NCBI RefSeq assembly: GCF_018918005.1
Contig: NZ_JAHLPR010000001.1
Location: 124,001-188,000 of the forward strand
Reading direction: 5' to 3'
Source: Paenibacillus sp. MSJ-34
GTDB taxonomy: Bacteria; Bacillota; Bacilli; Paenibacillales; Paenibacillaceae
DNA: 64,000 nt
This document shows positions 8,079-16,695 of this stretch, piece by piece. Positions within the stretch are counted from its first letter, which is position 1, and the number at the start of each line of letters is the position of its first letter. Made by a program: the position numbers and the translations under genes. The notes under the pieces are model-generated. The model was not told the origin of the DNA. It ran no database searches and saw only the letters and a list, made by a program, of their open reading frames with translations.

Positions 8079-8771
8079 TTGACTTTACAGCAAAGAATGG
8101 AGCTTGTGGAAGAGCGGGTGAAAGCCGCTTGCGCGCGAAGCGGCAGAAAGCGGGACGAAGTGGAAATGATCGCCGTCACGAAATACGTTTCGCTCGAGAA
8201 GACGGCTTCCGTGCTGCGGCACGGCTTGCTTCATATCGGCGAGAATCGTTGGCAGGATGCCGAAGCGAAGTGGAACGCGCTCGGCGATCAAGGAACATGG
8301 CATTTTCTCGGCCATTTGCAGACGAATAAAGTAAAGAACGTCATCGGGAAATTTGCATATATTCATTCTCTGGACCGCCTTTCGCTTGCGCAGGAATTGG
8401 ACAAGAAGGCGGCAGCCGCCGATCTGAATATCCGCTGTTTTATTCAGGTCAACGTATCCGGGGAAGAGTCCAAGTACGGGCTTGAGCCCGAACAGCTCAT
8501 ACCATTTGTCAAAGCGCTGCACTCGATGCCGCGGCTGCAAGTCGTCGGATTAATGACGATGGCTCCGCTGACGAACGAAGCGGAACAAACACGACCGGTC
8601 TTTCGCGGATTGCGCACACTTCGAGACGAGCTGAACAAACTCTCGATCACGGAACAACCGATCCCCCATTTGTCGATGGGGATGTCGGGTGATTTTGAAG
8701 TGGCCGTCGAAGAAGGGGCGACATGGATTCGCCTCGGCTCAATATTGGTGGGGAAAGAGGAGGAAGTGTAA
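8079..8771 (+). CDS. ylmE: Pyridoxal-phosphate homeostasis protein YlmE (YggS/PROSC family)
   Basis: PLP-binding alanine-racemase-fold protein that buffers free PLP. The PLP lysine sits in MIAVTKYVS; the motifs LGHLQTNKVKN, FIQVNVSGEESKYG and LSMGMSGDFEVAVEEGATWIRLGS follow in order. The start is set at TTG 8079, giving 230 residues as in B. subtilis YlmE, with AAGAGGTGA 8 nt upstream; a frame-long extension to 7875 would overlap ylmD by 200 bp and has no family support. The stop overlaps the sepF start by 1 nt. Confidence 0.92.
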   Translation: MTLQQRMELVEERVKAACARSGRKRDEVEMIAVTKYVSLEKTASVLRHGLLHIGENRWQDAEAKWNALGDQGTWHFLGHLQTNKVKNVIGKFAYIHSLDRLSLAQELDKKAAAADLNIRCFIQVNVSGEESKYGLEPEQLIPFVKALHSMPRLQVVGLMTMAPLTNEAEQTRPVFRGLRTLRDELNKLSITEQPIPHLSMGMSGDFEVAVEEGATWIRLGSILVGKEEEV

Positions 8772-9217
8772 TGGGGGTAATGAATAAATTCATGAATTTT
8801 CTCGGGCTGCAGGAAGAAGAGGAAGTCGTCGAACGCGAAAAAATTGTGCAAGAAGAACATGAATATGAAACCCCAAGCTTCGAGTCGCGTAAAAACTTTA
8901 AGGGCAGCAACGTCGTTAGCATACATTCGCAAAAAAACGCGAAAGTCGTCCTCAGCGAGCCGCGTTCCTACGAAGAAGCGCAGGAAATCGCCGATCATTT
9001 GCGTTCGCGCAGATCGGTCGTCGTCAATTTGCAGCGTGTACGCAACGATCAAGCTTTGCGCATTATCGATTTTTTGAGCGGAACGATCTATGCGCTAAAC
9101 GGCAGCATTTCGAAATTGGGAGGCAATATTTTCCTATGTACGCCCGATACCGTGGAAATACAAGGCTCCATTACGGAAATGTTTATGGAGGATCAAGACT
9201 ATAATAGAATGAGGTGA
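8771..9217 (+). CDS. sepF: Cell-division protein SepF
   Basis: 148-residue FtsZ-binding ring-forming protein that also anchors FtsZ to the membrane. MGVMNKFMNFLGL is the amphipathic membrane helix; an acidic linker follows; the C-terminal SepF core includes VVNLQRVRNDQALRIIDFLSGTIYALNG and KLGGNIFLCTPDTVEI. ATG 8771 overlaps the ylmE stop by one base and has GAGGAGG upstream, indicating translational coupling. Confidence 0.95.
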   Translation: MGVMNKFMNFLGLQEEEEVVEREKIVQEEHEYETPSFESRKNFKGSNVVSIHSQKNAKVVLSEPRSYEEAQEIADHLRSRRSVVVNLQRVRNDQALRIIDFLSGTIYALNGSISKLGGNIFLCTPDTVEIQGSITEMFMEDQDYNRMR

Positions 9218-9224
9218 CCGGGAT

Positions 9225-9494
9225 TTGGAGCAAGTCACGGAATATGTTTGGATTTTGTATCGAATCTATTTTTACATGATTATCGTCTATGTGCTTCTTT
9301 CTTGGGTGCCTAACGCTCGGGAGAGCTTTATCGGTGATATTCTCGGCAAGCTGGTCGAACCGTATTTGACTCCGTTCCGCCGAATTATTCCGGCGATTGG
9401 AGGCATGCTGGACATTTCTCCGATCATTGCGTTGTTCGTGCTTCAATACGTTGTTCGCGGGATTCTTGCATTAATCGGTTTGATCGTGCCGTAG
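9225..9494 (+). CDS. ylmG: YggT-family membrane protein YlmG
   Basis: 89-residue protein with two hydrophobic segments (about residues 8-26 and 64-88) separated by the family motif VPNARESFIGDILGKLVEPYLTPFRR (shown here as 9 + ends; motif spans residues 28-53). YggT proteins are linked to division and osmotic response but lack a defined biochemistry. Start TTG 9225 has GAGGTGA upstream. It sits in the invariant sepF-ylmG-ylmH order. Confidence 0.92.
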   Translation: MEQVTEYVWILYRIYFYMIIVYVLLSWVPNARESFIGDILGKLVEPYLTPFRRIIPAIGGMLDISPIIALFVLQYVVRGILALIGLIVP

Positions 9495-9509
9495 GATGGG
9501 GGATCTGAA

Positions 9510-10286
9510 TTGACTATTTACGAGCATTTCCATGCGGATGAACATGCGTTTGTGGATCGCGCTTCGGAATGGGTGACGCGGGCGTCTCAGCTGCATGAAG
9601 TGCGTCGAACCGATTTTTTGGACCCGCGTCAAGCCTTTATCGTGCAATCGCTCGTTAACAGGCAATCGGATGTGATCGTCCGTTTCGAAGGCGGGTATGC
9701 GGAAGCCGAACGCAAACGCGCGCTTATTGCTCCGGAATACCGCGATTTGGACAGCGAAGACGCGGAGATTGCGGTGATCGCAATCACCTCGGACGATCAT
9801 CGAATCGCTTCGCTGGATCATGGGGATTATTTAGGCTCGGTTCTAGGATTAGGCATCAAACGCGGCAAAATCGGCGACATACAAGTGTCGGATCAGGGCT
9901 GTCATTGTTTGGTGGCGGAGGATATCGCGCCTTTCGTGCATATGAATCTTGGACAAGTGCACCGGATACGGGTTCAAACCGAGATTCTTCCTGTGGAACG
10001 GTTGCAAAAGGCAAACGTTCGTCTGGAAGAATTGAACCTGACGGTGGCTTCTTTTCGTTTAGACGGCATTGCCAGCGACGTATTTCGGTTGAGCCGCGCC
10101 AAAATCGTAAATCCGATCAAAGCGGGACGCTGCCGCATCAATTGGAAAGTCGAGGAAAACCCCGGGACTCAGCTCAAAGCCGGCGATATCGTCTCGCTGC
10201 AAGGATTCGGCCGGTTTCAAGTGATCGATATGGACGGAGTGACAAAAAAAGGAAGATACCGCGTAAAAATCGGGAAATTTGTATAA
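9510..10286 (+). CDS. ylmH: S4-domain RNA-binding protein YlmH
   Basis: 258 residues. The N-terminal domain (from TIYEHFHADEHAFVDRASEW) and the C-terminal S4 domain (about residues 180-240: VRLEELNLTVASFRLDG, then VNPIKAGRCRINW and LKAGDIVSLQGFGRF) match YlmH, which binds 50S ribosomal complexes and helps rescue stalled nascent chains in Bacillales. Start TTG 9510 with GGGGGAT upstream. The gene lies between ylmG and divIVA as usual. Confidence 0.92.
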   Translation: MTIYEHFHADEHAFVDRASEWVTRASQLHEVRRTDFLDPRQAFIVQSLVNRQSDVIVRFEGGYAEAERKRALIAPEYRDLDSEDAEIAVIAITSDDHRIASLDHGDYLGSVLGLGIKRGKIGDIQVSDQGCHCLVAEDIAPFVHMNLGQVHRIRVQTEILPVERLQKANVRLEELNLTVASFRLDGIASDVFRLSRAKIVNPIKAGRCRINWKVEENPGTQLKAGDIVSLQGFGRFQVIDMDGVTKKGRYRVKIGKFV

Positions 10287-10386
10287 GCGGATGCAGGATT
10301 TTAACGGTACTTGTCGAAATGAATAGGCTAGTGGGATACGCGATACGCATTTATGACGTTGTTGATTTTATAGGAGGTGCACCACC

Positions 10387-10911
10387 ATGCCGTTAACACC
10401 GCTCGATATACATAATAAAGAATTCGGGCGCAAATTGCGCGGTTACGACGAAGACGAAGTGAACGAGTTTCTGGATCAAGTGATTAAGGATTATGAAGCT
10501 ATTATTCGTGAGAATAAAGAATTGCACAATCAGTTGATGACGGTCCAAGAGAAGCTGGATCATTTCGCCAACATTGAGGAAACGCTCAGCAAAACGATTA
10601 TCGTCGCGCAAGAAGCTGCCGATGAAGTGAAGAACAACGCGAAGAAGGAAGCGCAATTGATTATTAAAGAAGCGGAGAAAAACGCGGACCGCATCATTAA
10701 CGAATCGCTTAACAAGTCGCGCAAAATTACGTTGGAAGTCGAGGAATTGAAGAAACAGGCCTCAATTTACCGCGCGCGTTTCCGCACTTTGGTCGAAGCG
10801 CAGTTGGATTTGCTGAATCAAGACGGTTGGGAAGCGCTGGAGCATCGCGAGCGCGAGAAGGAACGGGAGCGCGATCGCGAGCGGGACCGGGAATTGCGTG
10901 AAATGTATTAG
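10387..10911 (+). CDS. divIVA: Cell-pole/septum scaffold DivIVA
   Basis: 174-residue coiled-coil protein that recognises curved membranes and places MinJ/MinCD and RacA. The N-terminal lipid-binding domain (MPLTPLDIHNKEFGRKLRGYDEDEVNEFLD) is intact, followed by two heptad-rich coiled coils. The tail from about residue 155 is an unusual run of alternating Arg/Glu/Asp (EREKERERDRERDRELREMY). Strong SD AGGAGGTG lies 6 nt before ATG 10387. A promoter for the ileS leader starts right after the stop. Confidence 0.95.
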   Translation: MPLTPLDIHNKEFGRKLRGYDEDEVNEFLDQVIKDYEAIIRENKELHNQLMTVQEKLDHFANIEETLSKTIIVAQEAADEVKNNAKKEAQLIIKEAEKNADRIINESLNKSRKITLEVEELKKQASIYRARFRTLVEAQLDLLNQDGWEALEHREREKERERDRERDRELREMY

Positions 10912-10913
10912 GA

Positions 10914-10942
10914 TTGACTTTTTTGCGCAAAGAGGATATATT
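10914..10942 (+). promoter_or_regulatory. Sigma-A promoter of the T-box/ileS transcript
   Basis: TTGACT (10914-10919), a 17-bp spacer and TATATT (10937-10942) lie immediately after the divIVA stop codon and about 10-20 bp before the first leader helix. Confidence 0.8.
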
Positions 10943-10949
10943 AACTTGT

Positions 10950-11232
10950 AATATTGAAATTCCATGATGGGAAAAAGTAAGCTATGCGCTTGATCCGCAG
11001 AGAGTCGGCATTTGCTGCGAGCCGACGTTCGGGACGTAGCCGAAAATCATCCCGGAGAAGTAAAGCTGAAACTCAAGCGACCAGTAAGCTTTACCGGAGG
11101 TCCGCCGTTATACGGAACGCGTATGGCGCACGTACGTTGATGAGGTGCTGTTTTGCCGGTTGTAAGAGCAAGACAGAACAAGGGTGGTAACGCGAGTCGA
11201 ATCTCGTCCCTTATTAGGGGCGGGTTTTTTTA
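10950..11232 (+). promoter_or_regulatory. T-box riboswitch controlling ileS (specifier ATC)
   Basis: A stem I upper region with AGAGAGTCGGCATTTGC and its AGCCGAC partner is visible at about 11000-11030. An ATC triplet followed by A (11046-11049) is the likely isoleucine specifier. The T-box sequence AAGGGTGGTAACGCG (about 11180-11194) carries TGGT to pair with the ACCA end of tRNA-Ile; it has A where the consensus GGTACCGCG has C. A terminator follows. Uncharged tRNA-Ile should stabilise the antiterminator and let ileS be read. Helix borders were judged by eye. Confidence 0.9.
11201..11232 (+). terminator. T-box leader terminator
   Basis: CTCGTCCCT pairs with AGGGGCGGG (with G-U pairs) around a short loop, followed by a run of seven T. 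The 5' arm overlaps sequence downstream of the T-box motif, as needed for switching. Confidence 0.85.
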
Positions 11233-11278
11233 TTTTCTAGAGGAAGTGTCGATGAGCTGTAGGCCGCGATTTTCCGGC

Positions 11279-11461
11279 TAACGGATGCAGGGGACTCTAT
11301 TTAAGCAAAATCGCAAATTTTCAAAACGTAACGGAAGTGAAGGACCTTATTTGCAGTCATTCGTTCCTTTTCCGCTGCAAAAACAATGAATAAGAGCGCT
11401 CATTTCCGTTACAATCCGAAAAGCCCGCTTTTTACCGCGTTAAGGTCTTCTATATCCGTTA
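11279..11461. repeat. 183-bp four-module inverted-repeat element (copy A), in the ileS leader
   Basis: Direct modules begin at 11279 (TAACGGATGCAGGGGACTC, then TATTT) and 11329 (TAACGGAAGTGAAGGACC, then TTATTT), exactly 50 bp apart. Inverted modules end at 11411 (reverse: TAACGGAAATGAGCGCTC, then TTATT) and 11461 (reverse: TAACGGATATAGAAGACC, then TT), also 50 bp apart. The element is symmetric about 11370. It lies between the T-box terminator and the ileS start, so it is transcribed as leader whenever ileS is read. No gene is visible in this 320-bp gap. Confidence 0.85.
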
Positions 11462-11560
11462 CACATTTAGCATGTCGAATTTATGTATCCGCGGTTTATC
11501 GACCGGATCATGTTCAATGCGAAGGGCTAGAGGTTATACCATATGTTGGAGGGAGTTAGC

Positions 11561-14500
11561 ATGAGAAAAATTGATGTCAAAGAAAAAGCGCGCGAGCGCG
11601 AACTGCGCGTTCTCGCCAAATGGAACGAAGAAAGCACGTTCGCAAAATCGATCGAAAATCGCGCGGGAAAGCCGAATTTCGTGTTTTACGAAGGTCCCCC
11701 GACGGCGAACGGCGCGCCTCATATCGGGCATGTGCTCGGCCGGGTAATCAAAGATTTCATTGGCCGATATAAGACGATGGCGGGCTACCGCGTCGTGCGC
11801 AAAGCCGGTTGGGATACGCACGGCCTGCCGGTCGAACTCGGCGTCGAGAAGCAACTCGGTATTTCCGGCAAACAGGAAATCGAAAAATACGGCATCGAAG
11901 CGTTTGTGAAAAAATGTAAAGCGAGCGTATTCGAGTATGAGAAACAATGGCGCGAATTGACGGAAGCGATCGCGTACTGGACCGACCTGGATCATCCTTA
12001 TATTACGCTCGATAACAATTACATCGAAAGCGTATGGAACATTCTATCCGCCATTCACGGCAAAGGGTTGCTGTACCGCGGCCATCGGGTCAGCCCATAC
12101 TGCCCTTGTTGCCAAACGACGCTAAGCTCGCATGAAGTAGCCCAAGGCTACGAGACGGTGAAAGATTTGTCGGCGACCGTCAAATTCAAGCTGCATGACA
12201 GCGGCGATAACGTGCTCGCCTGGACGACGACGCCGTGGACGCTGCCCGCGCACGCGGCGCTGGCGATGAATCCGGACATGGAATATGCGCGCGTCAAGCA
12301 GGACGGGAGCGTATATATCGTAGCGAAAAATTTGGTTGAAGACGTAATGAAGGAAAACTATGAAGTTGTATCCGTTCATAAAGGATCCGAATTTATCGGG
12401 AAAACGTACGAGCCGCCTTTCGGATATGTCAAACCGGAAAAAGGCCATTTGATCGTAGGAGCCGATTTCGTCACCGATTCGAGCGGTACGGGGATCGTGC
12501 ATATGGCTCCGGCGCATGGGGAAGACGACTACAAAGCTTGCCGCGAGCATGGCATCAGCTTCATTAGCGTCGTTAACCAGCAAGGCCGTTATACCGAAGA
12601 AGTAACGGATTTCGCCGGCCGGTTCGTAAAAGATTGCGATATCGATATCGTCAAGAAGCTGTCCGAGCAAGCAACGCTATACAGCAAAGAAAAATACGAG
12701 CATAGCTATCCGTTCTGCTGGCGCTGCAAATCGCCGCTGCTCTATTACGCGACCGAAAGCTGGTTTATTCAAACGACGGCGGTCAAAGATCAGCTCATCG
12801 CCAACAACAATCAAGTGAATTGGTATCCGTCCCATATCCGCGAAGGACGCTTCGGCAAGTTTCTCGAGGATCTCGTCGATTGGAACATTAGCCGCAACCG
12901 GTATTGGGGAACGCCGCTCAATGTGTGGGTGTGCAATTCGTGCCGCGGCGAATATGCGCCGGGCAGCATCGCCGACCTGCGCGCGAAATCGATTCATCCG
13001 ATTTCCGAAGATTTGGAATTGCATAAACCGTACGTAGACGAAGTGAAGCTTCATTGTCCGCATTGCGAGGGCGGCGTCATGGAACGCACCTCCGAAGTGA
13101 TCGATGTATGGTTCGACAGCGGCTCGATGCCGTTCGCGCAGTACCATCATCCTTTCGGAGACGAGCGGGAATTTGCGGAGCAATATCCGGCCGATATCAT
13201 TTGCGAAGGTATCGATCAAACGCGGGGCTGGTTCTTCAGCTTGCTCGCCGTTTCGACGCTATATAACGGAAAAGCTCCGTACAAGGCGGTTATTTCGACC
13301 GGTCATATTCTCGATGAAAACGGCCAGAAGATGTCCAAGAGCAAAGGGAATGTGATCGACCCGTGGGAAATCATTAACGAATACGGCACCGACGCGTTCC
13401 GTTGGGCATTGCTGTCCGACAGCGCCCCATGGAACAGCAAGCGCTTCTCGAAACAAATCGTCGCCGAGGCAAAATCGAAAGTGATCGATACGATCGTCAA
13501 TACGCATGCGTTTCTTGCCCTTTACGCCAATATCGACGGCTACGATCCGCAGGCGCATCCGGCGCGTCCGTCGGCCAACAAGCTTGACCGTTGGATTTTG
13601 TCGCGGCTGAACAGCTTGATCCAAACCGTAACGAAAGGGCTCGAAGCGAATGATTTCCTCAATCCTGCCAAAGCGATCGAAACGTTCGTCGACGAACTGA
13701 GCAACTGGTATATCCGCCGTTCGCGCGACCGCTTCTGGGGCAGTGACATGTCCGAGGATAAGGTGTCCGCTTACCAAACGCTGCGCAGCGTATTGCTTAA
13801 CCTGTCGAAATTGATCGCTCCGTTCGCTCCGATGCTGGCGGAGGATGTTTACGGCAACTTGGGCGGCGAGGAAGGCGTGCCGAGCGTTCATTTGGCCGAT
13901 TATCCGGTGGCGGATGCTTCGTTGATCGACGAGTCCTTGGAACAAGACATGGAGACGGCGCGGCAAATCGTGGAGCTGGCGCGCAACGTGCGCAACGAAA
14001 CCGGAATCAAGACGCGGCAGCCGTTGTCCGAATTAATCGTCTCGATGGACCGCAGCTTCGATCTGGCGGGTTACGACTCGATCATTAAAGATGAAATTAA
14101 CGTGAAGCGTATTCGAATCGAAACGAGCGACAGCGATTTTGTCGATTTCGCCTTGAAGCTCAATTTGAAAGTGGCGGGCAAGAAATACGGCAAGCATGTC
14201 GGGGCGATTCAAGCGCATTTGAAAGCTCTGTCGCCGGATCAAACGCGGGCAGCGGTAGAACAAGGCATGCTCACGTTCACGACCCCGGAACAAGAAACGC
14301 TTGAAATTGCGAAGGACGAGCTGCTGATCGACAAATTAGCGAAATCCGGCTTTGCCTCCGCATCGGGATATCAAATTACAGTCGCATTAAATACGGACAT
14401 CACTTCGGAACTTGAACAAGAAGGCTGGGTCCGGGAAGTTGTACGCGCGATTCAAGATTACCGCAAAAAACTGGATTTGCCGATCGAGAAACGGGTGGAT

Positions 14501-14659
14501 TTGACGCTGGATGCGGATGCGGAACTGCAGGCGGCCATTCAAGCGTTCGAATCCGTATTGCGCGATAACGTGCTTGTGTCGGGATTGGCTTTTGAAGCCG
14601 GCGACGGCATGGAACGAGTGGAGATCGGCGGCAAAACGATCGGCATTCGCATTGAATAG
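11561..14659 (+). CDS. ileS: Isoleucyl-tRNA synthetase, type 2 (eukaryote-like)
   Basis: 1032-residue class I synthetase. The HIGH box is GPPTANGAPHIGH and the second signature is KMSKSKGN. The length and sequence (FVFYEGPPTANGAPHIGHV, WDTHGLPVELGVEKQL) are those of the type 2 IleRS found in eukaryotes and in some Firmicutes as a second copy, not the ~920-residue type 1 enzyme of B. subtilis. Type 2 enzymes are typically less sensitive to mupirocin. The HIGH motif is canonical, not the rearranged form reported for hyper-resistant variants. ATG 11561 is chosen over ATG 11543 because the SD TGGAGGGA lies between them. Transcription is controlled by the T-box leader. Confidence 0.96.
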   Translation: MRKIDVKEKARERELRVLAKWNEESTFAKSIENRAGKPNFVFYEGPPTANGAPHIGHVLGRVIKDFIGRYKTMAGYRVVRKAGWDTHGLPVELGVEKQLGISGKQEIEKYGIEAFVKKCKASVFEYEKQWRELTEAIAYWTDLDHPYITLDNNYIESVWNILSAIHGKGLLYRGHRVSPYCPCCQTTLSSHEVAQGYETVKDLSATVKFKLHDSGDNVLAWTTTPWTLPAHAALAMNPDMEYARVKQDGSVYIVAKNLVEDVMKENYEVVSVHKGSEFIGKTYEPPFGYVKPEKGHLIVGADFVTDSSGTGIVHMAPAHGEDDYKACREHGISFISVVNQQGRYTEEVTDFAGRFVKDCDIDIVKKLSEQATLYSKEKYEHSYPFCWRCKSPLLYYATESWFIQTTAVKDQLIANNNQVNWYPSHIREGRFGKFLEDLVDWNISRNRYWGTPLNVWVCNSCRGEYAPGSIADLRAKSIHPISEDLELHKPYVDEVKLHCPHCEGGVMERTSEVIDVWFDSGSMPFAQYHHPFGDEREFAEQYPADIICEGIDQTRGWFFSLLAVSTLYNGKAPYKAVISTGHILDENGQKMSKSKGNVIDPWEIINEYGTDAFRWALLSDSAPWNSKRFSKQIVAEAKSKVIDTIVNTHAFLALYANIDGYDPQAHPARPSANKLDRWILSRLNSLIQTVTKGLEANDFLNPAKAIETFVDELSNWYIRRSRDRFWGSDMSEDKVSAYQTLRSVLLNLSKLIAPFAPMLAEDVYGNLGGEEGVPSVHLADYPVADASLIDESLEQDMETARQIVELARNVRNETGIKTRQPLSELIVSMDRSFDLAGYDSIIKDEINVKRIRIETSDSDFVDFALKLNLKVAGKKYGKHVGAIQAHLKALSPDQTRAAVEQGMLTFTTPEQETLEIAKDELLIDKLAKSGFASASGYQITVALNTDITSELEQEGWVREVVRAIQDYRKKLDLPIEKRVDLTLDADAELQAAIQAFESVLRDNVLVSGLAFEAGDGMERVEIGGKTIGIRIE

Positions 14660-14722
14660 GAAGCGATGGAGAATGGCGGCAGCCATTTCAGGGCATAACT
14701 AAATAGCAAGCATGTACTCCGC

Positions 14723-14787
14723 AAACGAGCTCAAGTCGGCGACCAAGAAGGGCCATTCCTTCCCTTCGCGCTTGGGCTCGTTTTGTT
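14723..14787 (+). terminator. Terminator after ileS
   Basis: AACGAGCTCAAG (14724-14735) pairs with CTTGGGCTCGTT (14771-14782) with one G-U pair; an inner GAAGG/CCTTC helix fills the long loop. TTTTGTT follows. Confidence 0.8.
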
Positions 14788-14807
14788 ATAGACGTAAGGA
14801 GAGAGCA

Positions 14808-15218
14808 ATGGTCGACAAGGAAAAGGAAGCGGCGCGAGCGGGCAGAGACAGCGAACCGGCCGGATCGGGAGCGGCGAATCCGCATGAATTGGAACGGACG
14901 CTGCAATCCGATCTGACGACAATGGAAAAAATGGTGCGGCATATTCATGACCTGACGGTAAAAGTCGCTCAGGACATGGAAAAAGCCCGGATTGCGGAAT
15001 ATACGGAGCTGCTGTTCAAGCCGTGGAAGCTGATTTGGGTCAATATTTTGGCCGGAACGGCGCGCGGCGTCGGCATCGCGATCGGTTTTACCTTTTTCGC
15101 CGCGACCATTTTGTATATTTTGCAAGGGCTCGGAGCTTTGAATTTACCGATCATCGGCGATTATATCGCCGATATTGTGCGGATCGTGCAGCGGCAGCTG
15201 GAAGGAAAGACGTATTAA
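14808..15218 (+). CDS. Small membrane protein, DUF5665 family
   Basis: 136 residues: a hydrophilic N-terminus, a helical stretch (DLTTMEKMVRHIHDLTVKVAQ) and one or two membrane helices around residues 76-110 (LAGTARGVGIAIGFTFFAAT, then ILYILQGLG), matching DUF5665. Function unknown. ATG 14808 is preceded by AAGGAGAGA. The stop codon overlaps the stop of the convergent yteA gene by 4 bases, with no room for a terminator. Confidence 0.75.
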   Translation: MVDKEKEAARAGRDSEPAGSGAANPHELERTLQSDLTTMEKMVRHIHDLTVKVAQDMEKARIAEYTELLFKPWKLIWVNILAGTARGVGIAIGFTFFAATILYILQGLGALNLPIIGDYIADIVRIVQRQLEGKTY

Positions 15219-15949
15219 TCTTCGATTTCCCGATCCGGCTCAAGCAGCGGATCTCCTTCCTTGTCGGCCAAATATTTATGGTATAGCTTATTGCGGACGA
15301 CGGTAACGTTCTTGCCGAAAATATCGGTCGCCACAAAGCTTTCGAACGGTTCTACAAAGCCGTCCAGATCGTCGGCCGCTTCGATCTCGATTTCGTCGTA
15401 ATCCGAAATGTTGTTTCCTTCGGCCATCGCCGGCGTATTGGATGTTCCCCAGCTTGCCACGATTTGCCAAGCGTCTTCGCCGTCGAACCGGTTGGAATCT
15501 TCATCGTTTTCGTCAAGACTCGTCCGTCCGAAAGGCGGCTGCAGAAACCGCTCTTCGACCGGCCTGCGCTTCGAAATGCTTTGTTCCGGCGCATGCTCCG
15601 CGCAATGCAGAGCGAACGGCACGGCAAGCAGCCGTTCGTATGGGATCGGCCGGCCGCATTCGGCGCATTTGCCGTAGTTGCCGCGGTCGATTTGTTCAAG
15701 CGCATGGTCGATTCGCGATAACAGCCGCTCCGTATTTTCCAGCAGCGCGATATCTTTCTGCCGCTCGAACGTTTCCGAAGCGAGGTCGCCGGGATGGTTG
15801 TCGTTAACCGACAGATCGCCGGTTTCGTCCCGCAGCGATTCGGCCATGCCGAGATGATCGTTCGCGGTCAAACGCTGCTCAATTTCTTGTTTTTGCGATA
15901 TAAGGGATTGTTTCAGCGTATTCATCTGATGATCGGATAAATGCGGCAT
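15215..15949 (-). CDS. yteA: YteA-family sporulation protein (TraR/DksA-like zinc finger)
   Basis: 244 residues. The N-terminal coiled coil (LKQSLISQKQEIEQRL...) and the DksA-type finger region GNYGKCAECGRPIPYERL, then ALHCAEHA, match the YteA family of spore-associated proteins. Only three of the four zinc-ligand cysteines are evident; a histidine (HCAEH) may complete the site. The acidic C-terminal half (DYDEIEIEAADDLDGFVEPF) is characteristic of YteA. Tail-to-tail with the preceding gene, overlapping by 4 bases. Confidence 0.88.
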   Translation of the reverse strand: MPHLSDHQMNTLKQSLISQKQEIEQRLTANDHLGMAESLRDETGDLSVNDNHPGDLASETFERQKDIALLENTERLLSRIDHALEQIDRGNYGKCAECGRPIPYERLLAVPFALHCAEHAPEQSISKRRPVEERFLQPPFGRTSLDENDEDSNRFDGEDAWQIVASWGTSNTPAMAEGNNISDYDEIEIEAADDLDGFVEPFESFVATDIFGKNVTVVRNKLYHKYLADKEGDPLLEPDREIED

Positions 15950-16090
15950 CGTGTTGTTCGCTCCTTTATGAACGGATTGATGTATTTAGGTTGTGCCGGG
16001 CCGTACTTTTTTACGACATTCATAATTTATAAATTTTCGTAACAAATGGAAATCGCCCGCCTTTTTTCATGCAAATCTATTGCGTTTGAA

Positions 16091-16121
16091 TTGGACGTTA
16101 TTCGCAAGGCTGTGCTACAAT
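16091..16121 (+). promoter_or_regulatory. Possible lspA promoter
   Basis: TTGGAC (16091-16096) and TACAAT (16116-16121) with a 19-bp spacer and an extended TG (TGCTACAAT). The leader that follows carries a single copy of the AGTTCAAAAAGTC end sequence (16150-16162) seen at the tips of the element at 59813. Confidence 0.45.
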
Positions 16122-16209
16122 AACGAAGGACAACGCTGCATAAGAGCGAGTTCAAAAAGTCGTTCTCTTGCAGCCTGTCGACAGAATGGATCGAGGTGAC
16201 ATAGTCAAG

Positions 16210-16695
16210 GTGATATATTATTTCATCGCTCTTATTGTCTTTTTGCTGGATCAAGGCACGAAATGGATCATTGCCACGCAGATGAGGCTTGGCGAACAAC
16301 GAAGCGTAATCGGAGATTTTTTCCTCATTACATCGCATCGCAATACCGGTGCCGCTTTCAGCATATTGGAGGGGCAGCGCTGGTTTTTCCTCGTCATTAC
16401 GCCGATCGTCTTGATCGGAATCGTATGGTATATGCAAAAAATGAAGCAATCCGGCAGCAAAATGCTGTTTCTCGGCCTTTCGCTTATTTTAGGGGGAGCC
16501 GTCGGCAATTTTTTGGATCGCGCTTTAACCGGGGAAGTCGTCGATTTTCTGCAATTCAATTTCGGCAACTACACGTTCCCGATTTTTAATATTGCCGATT
16601 CGGGCATTGTCATTGGGGTAGGTTTGGTATTGCTGGATTCGTTGCTAAGCGCCAAAAAAGGAGAAAACAATCAAAAAAGCGAGGAATTGCAATGA
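16210..16695 (+). CDS. lspA: Lipoprotein signal peptidase (signal peptidase II)
   Basis: 161-residue, four-helix membrane aspartyl protease that removes signal peptides from diacylglyceryl prolipoproteins. The catalytic aspartates are in GNFLDRALTGEVVDFLQF and IFNIADSGIVIG; SHRNTGAAFSIL is the conserved first loop. GTG 16210 is preferred, with GAGGTGA 10 nt upstream; an earlier in-frame ATG (16186) precedes that SD. The stop overlaps the next gene's start (ATGA). The window has several predicted lipoprotein substrates. Confidence 0.95.
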   Translation: MIYYFIALIVFLLDQGTKWIIATQMRLGEQRSVIGDFFLITSHRNTGAAFSILEGQRWFFLVITPIVLIGIVWYMQKMKQSGSKMLFLGLSLILGGAVGNFLDRALTGEVVDFLQFNFGNYTFPIFNIADSGIVIGVGLVLLDSLLSAKKGENNQKSEELQ

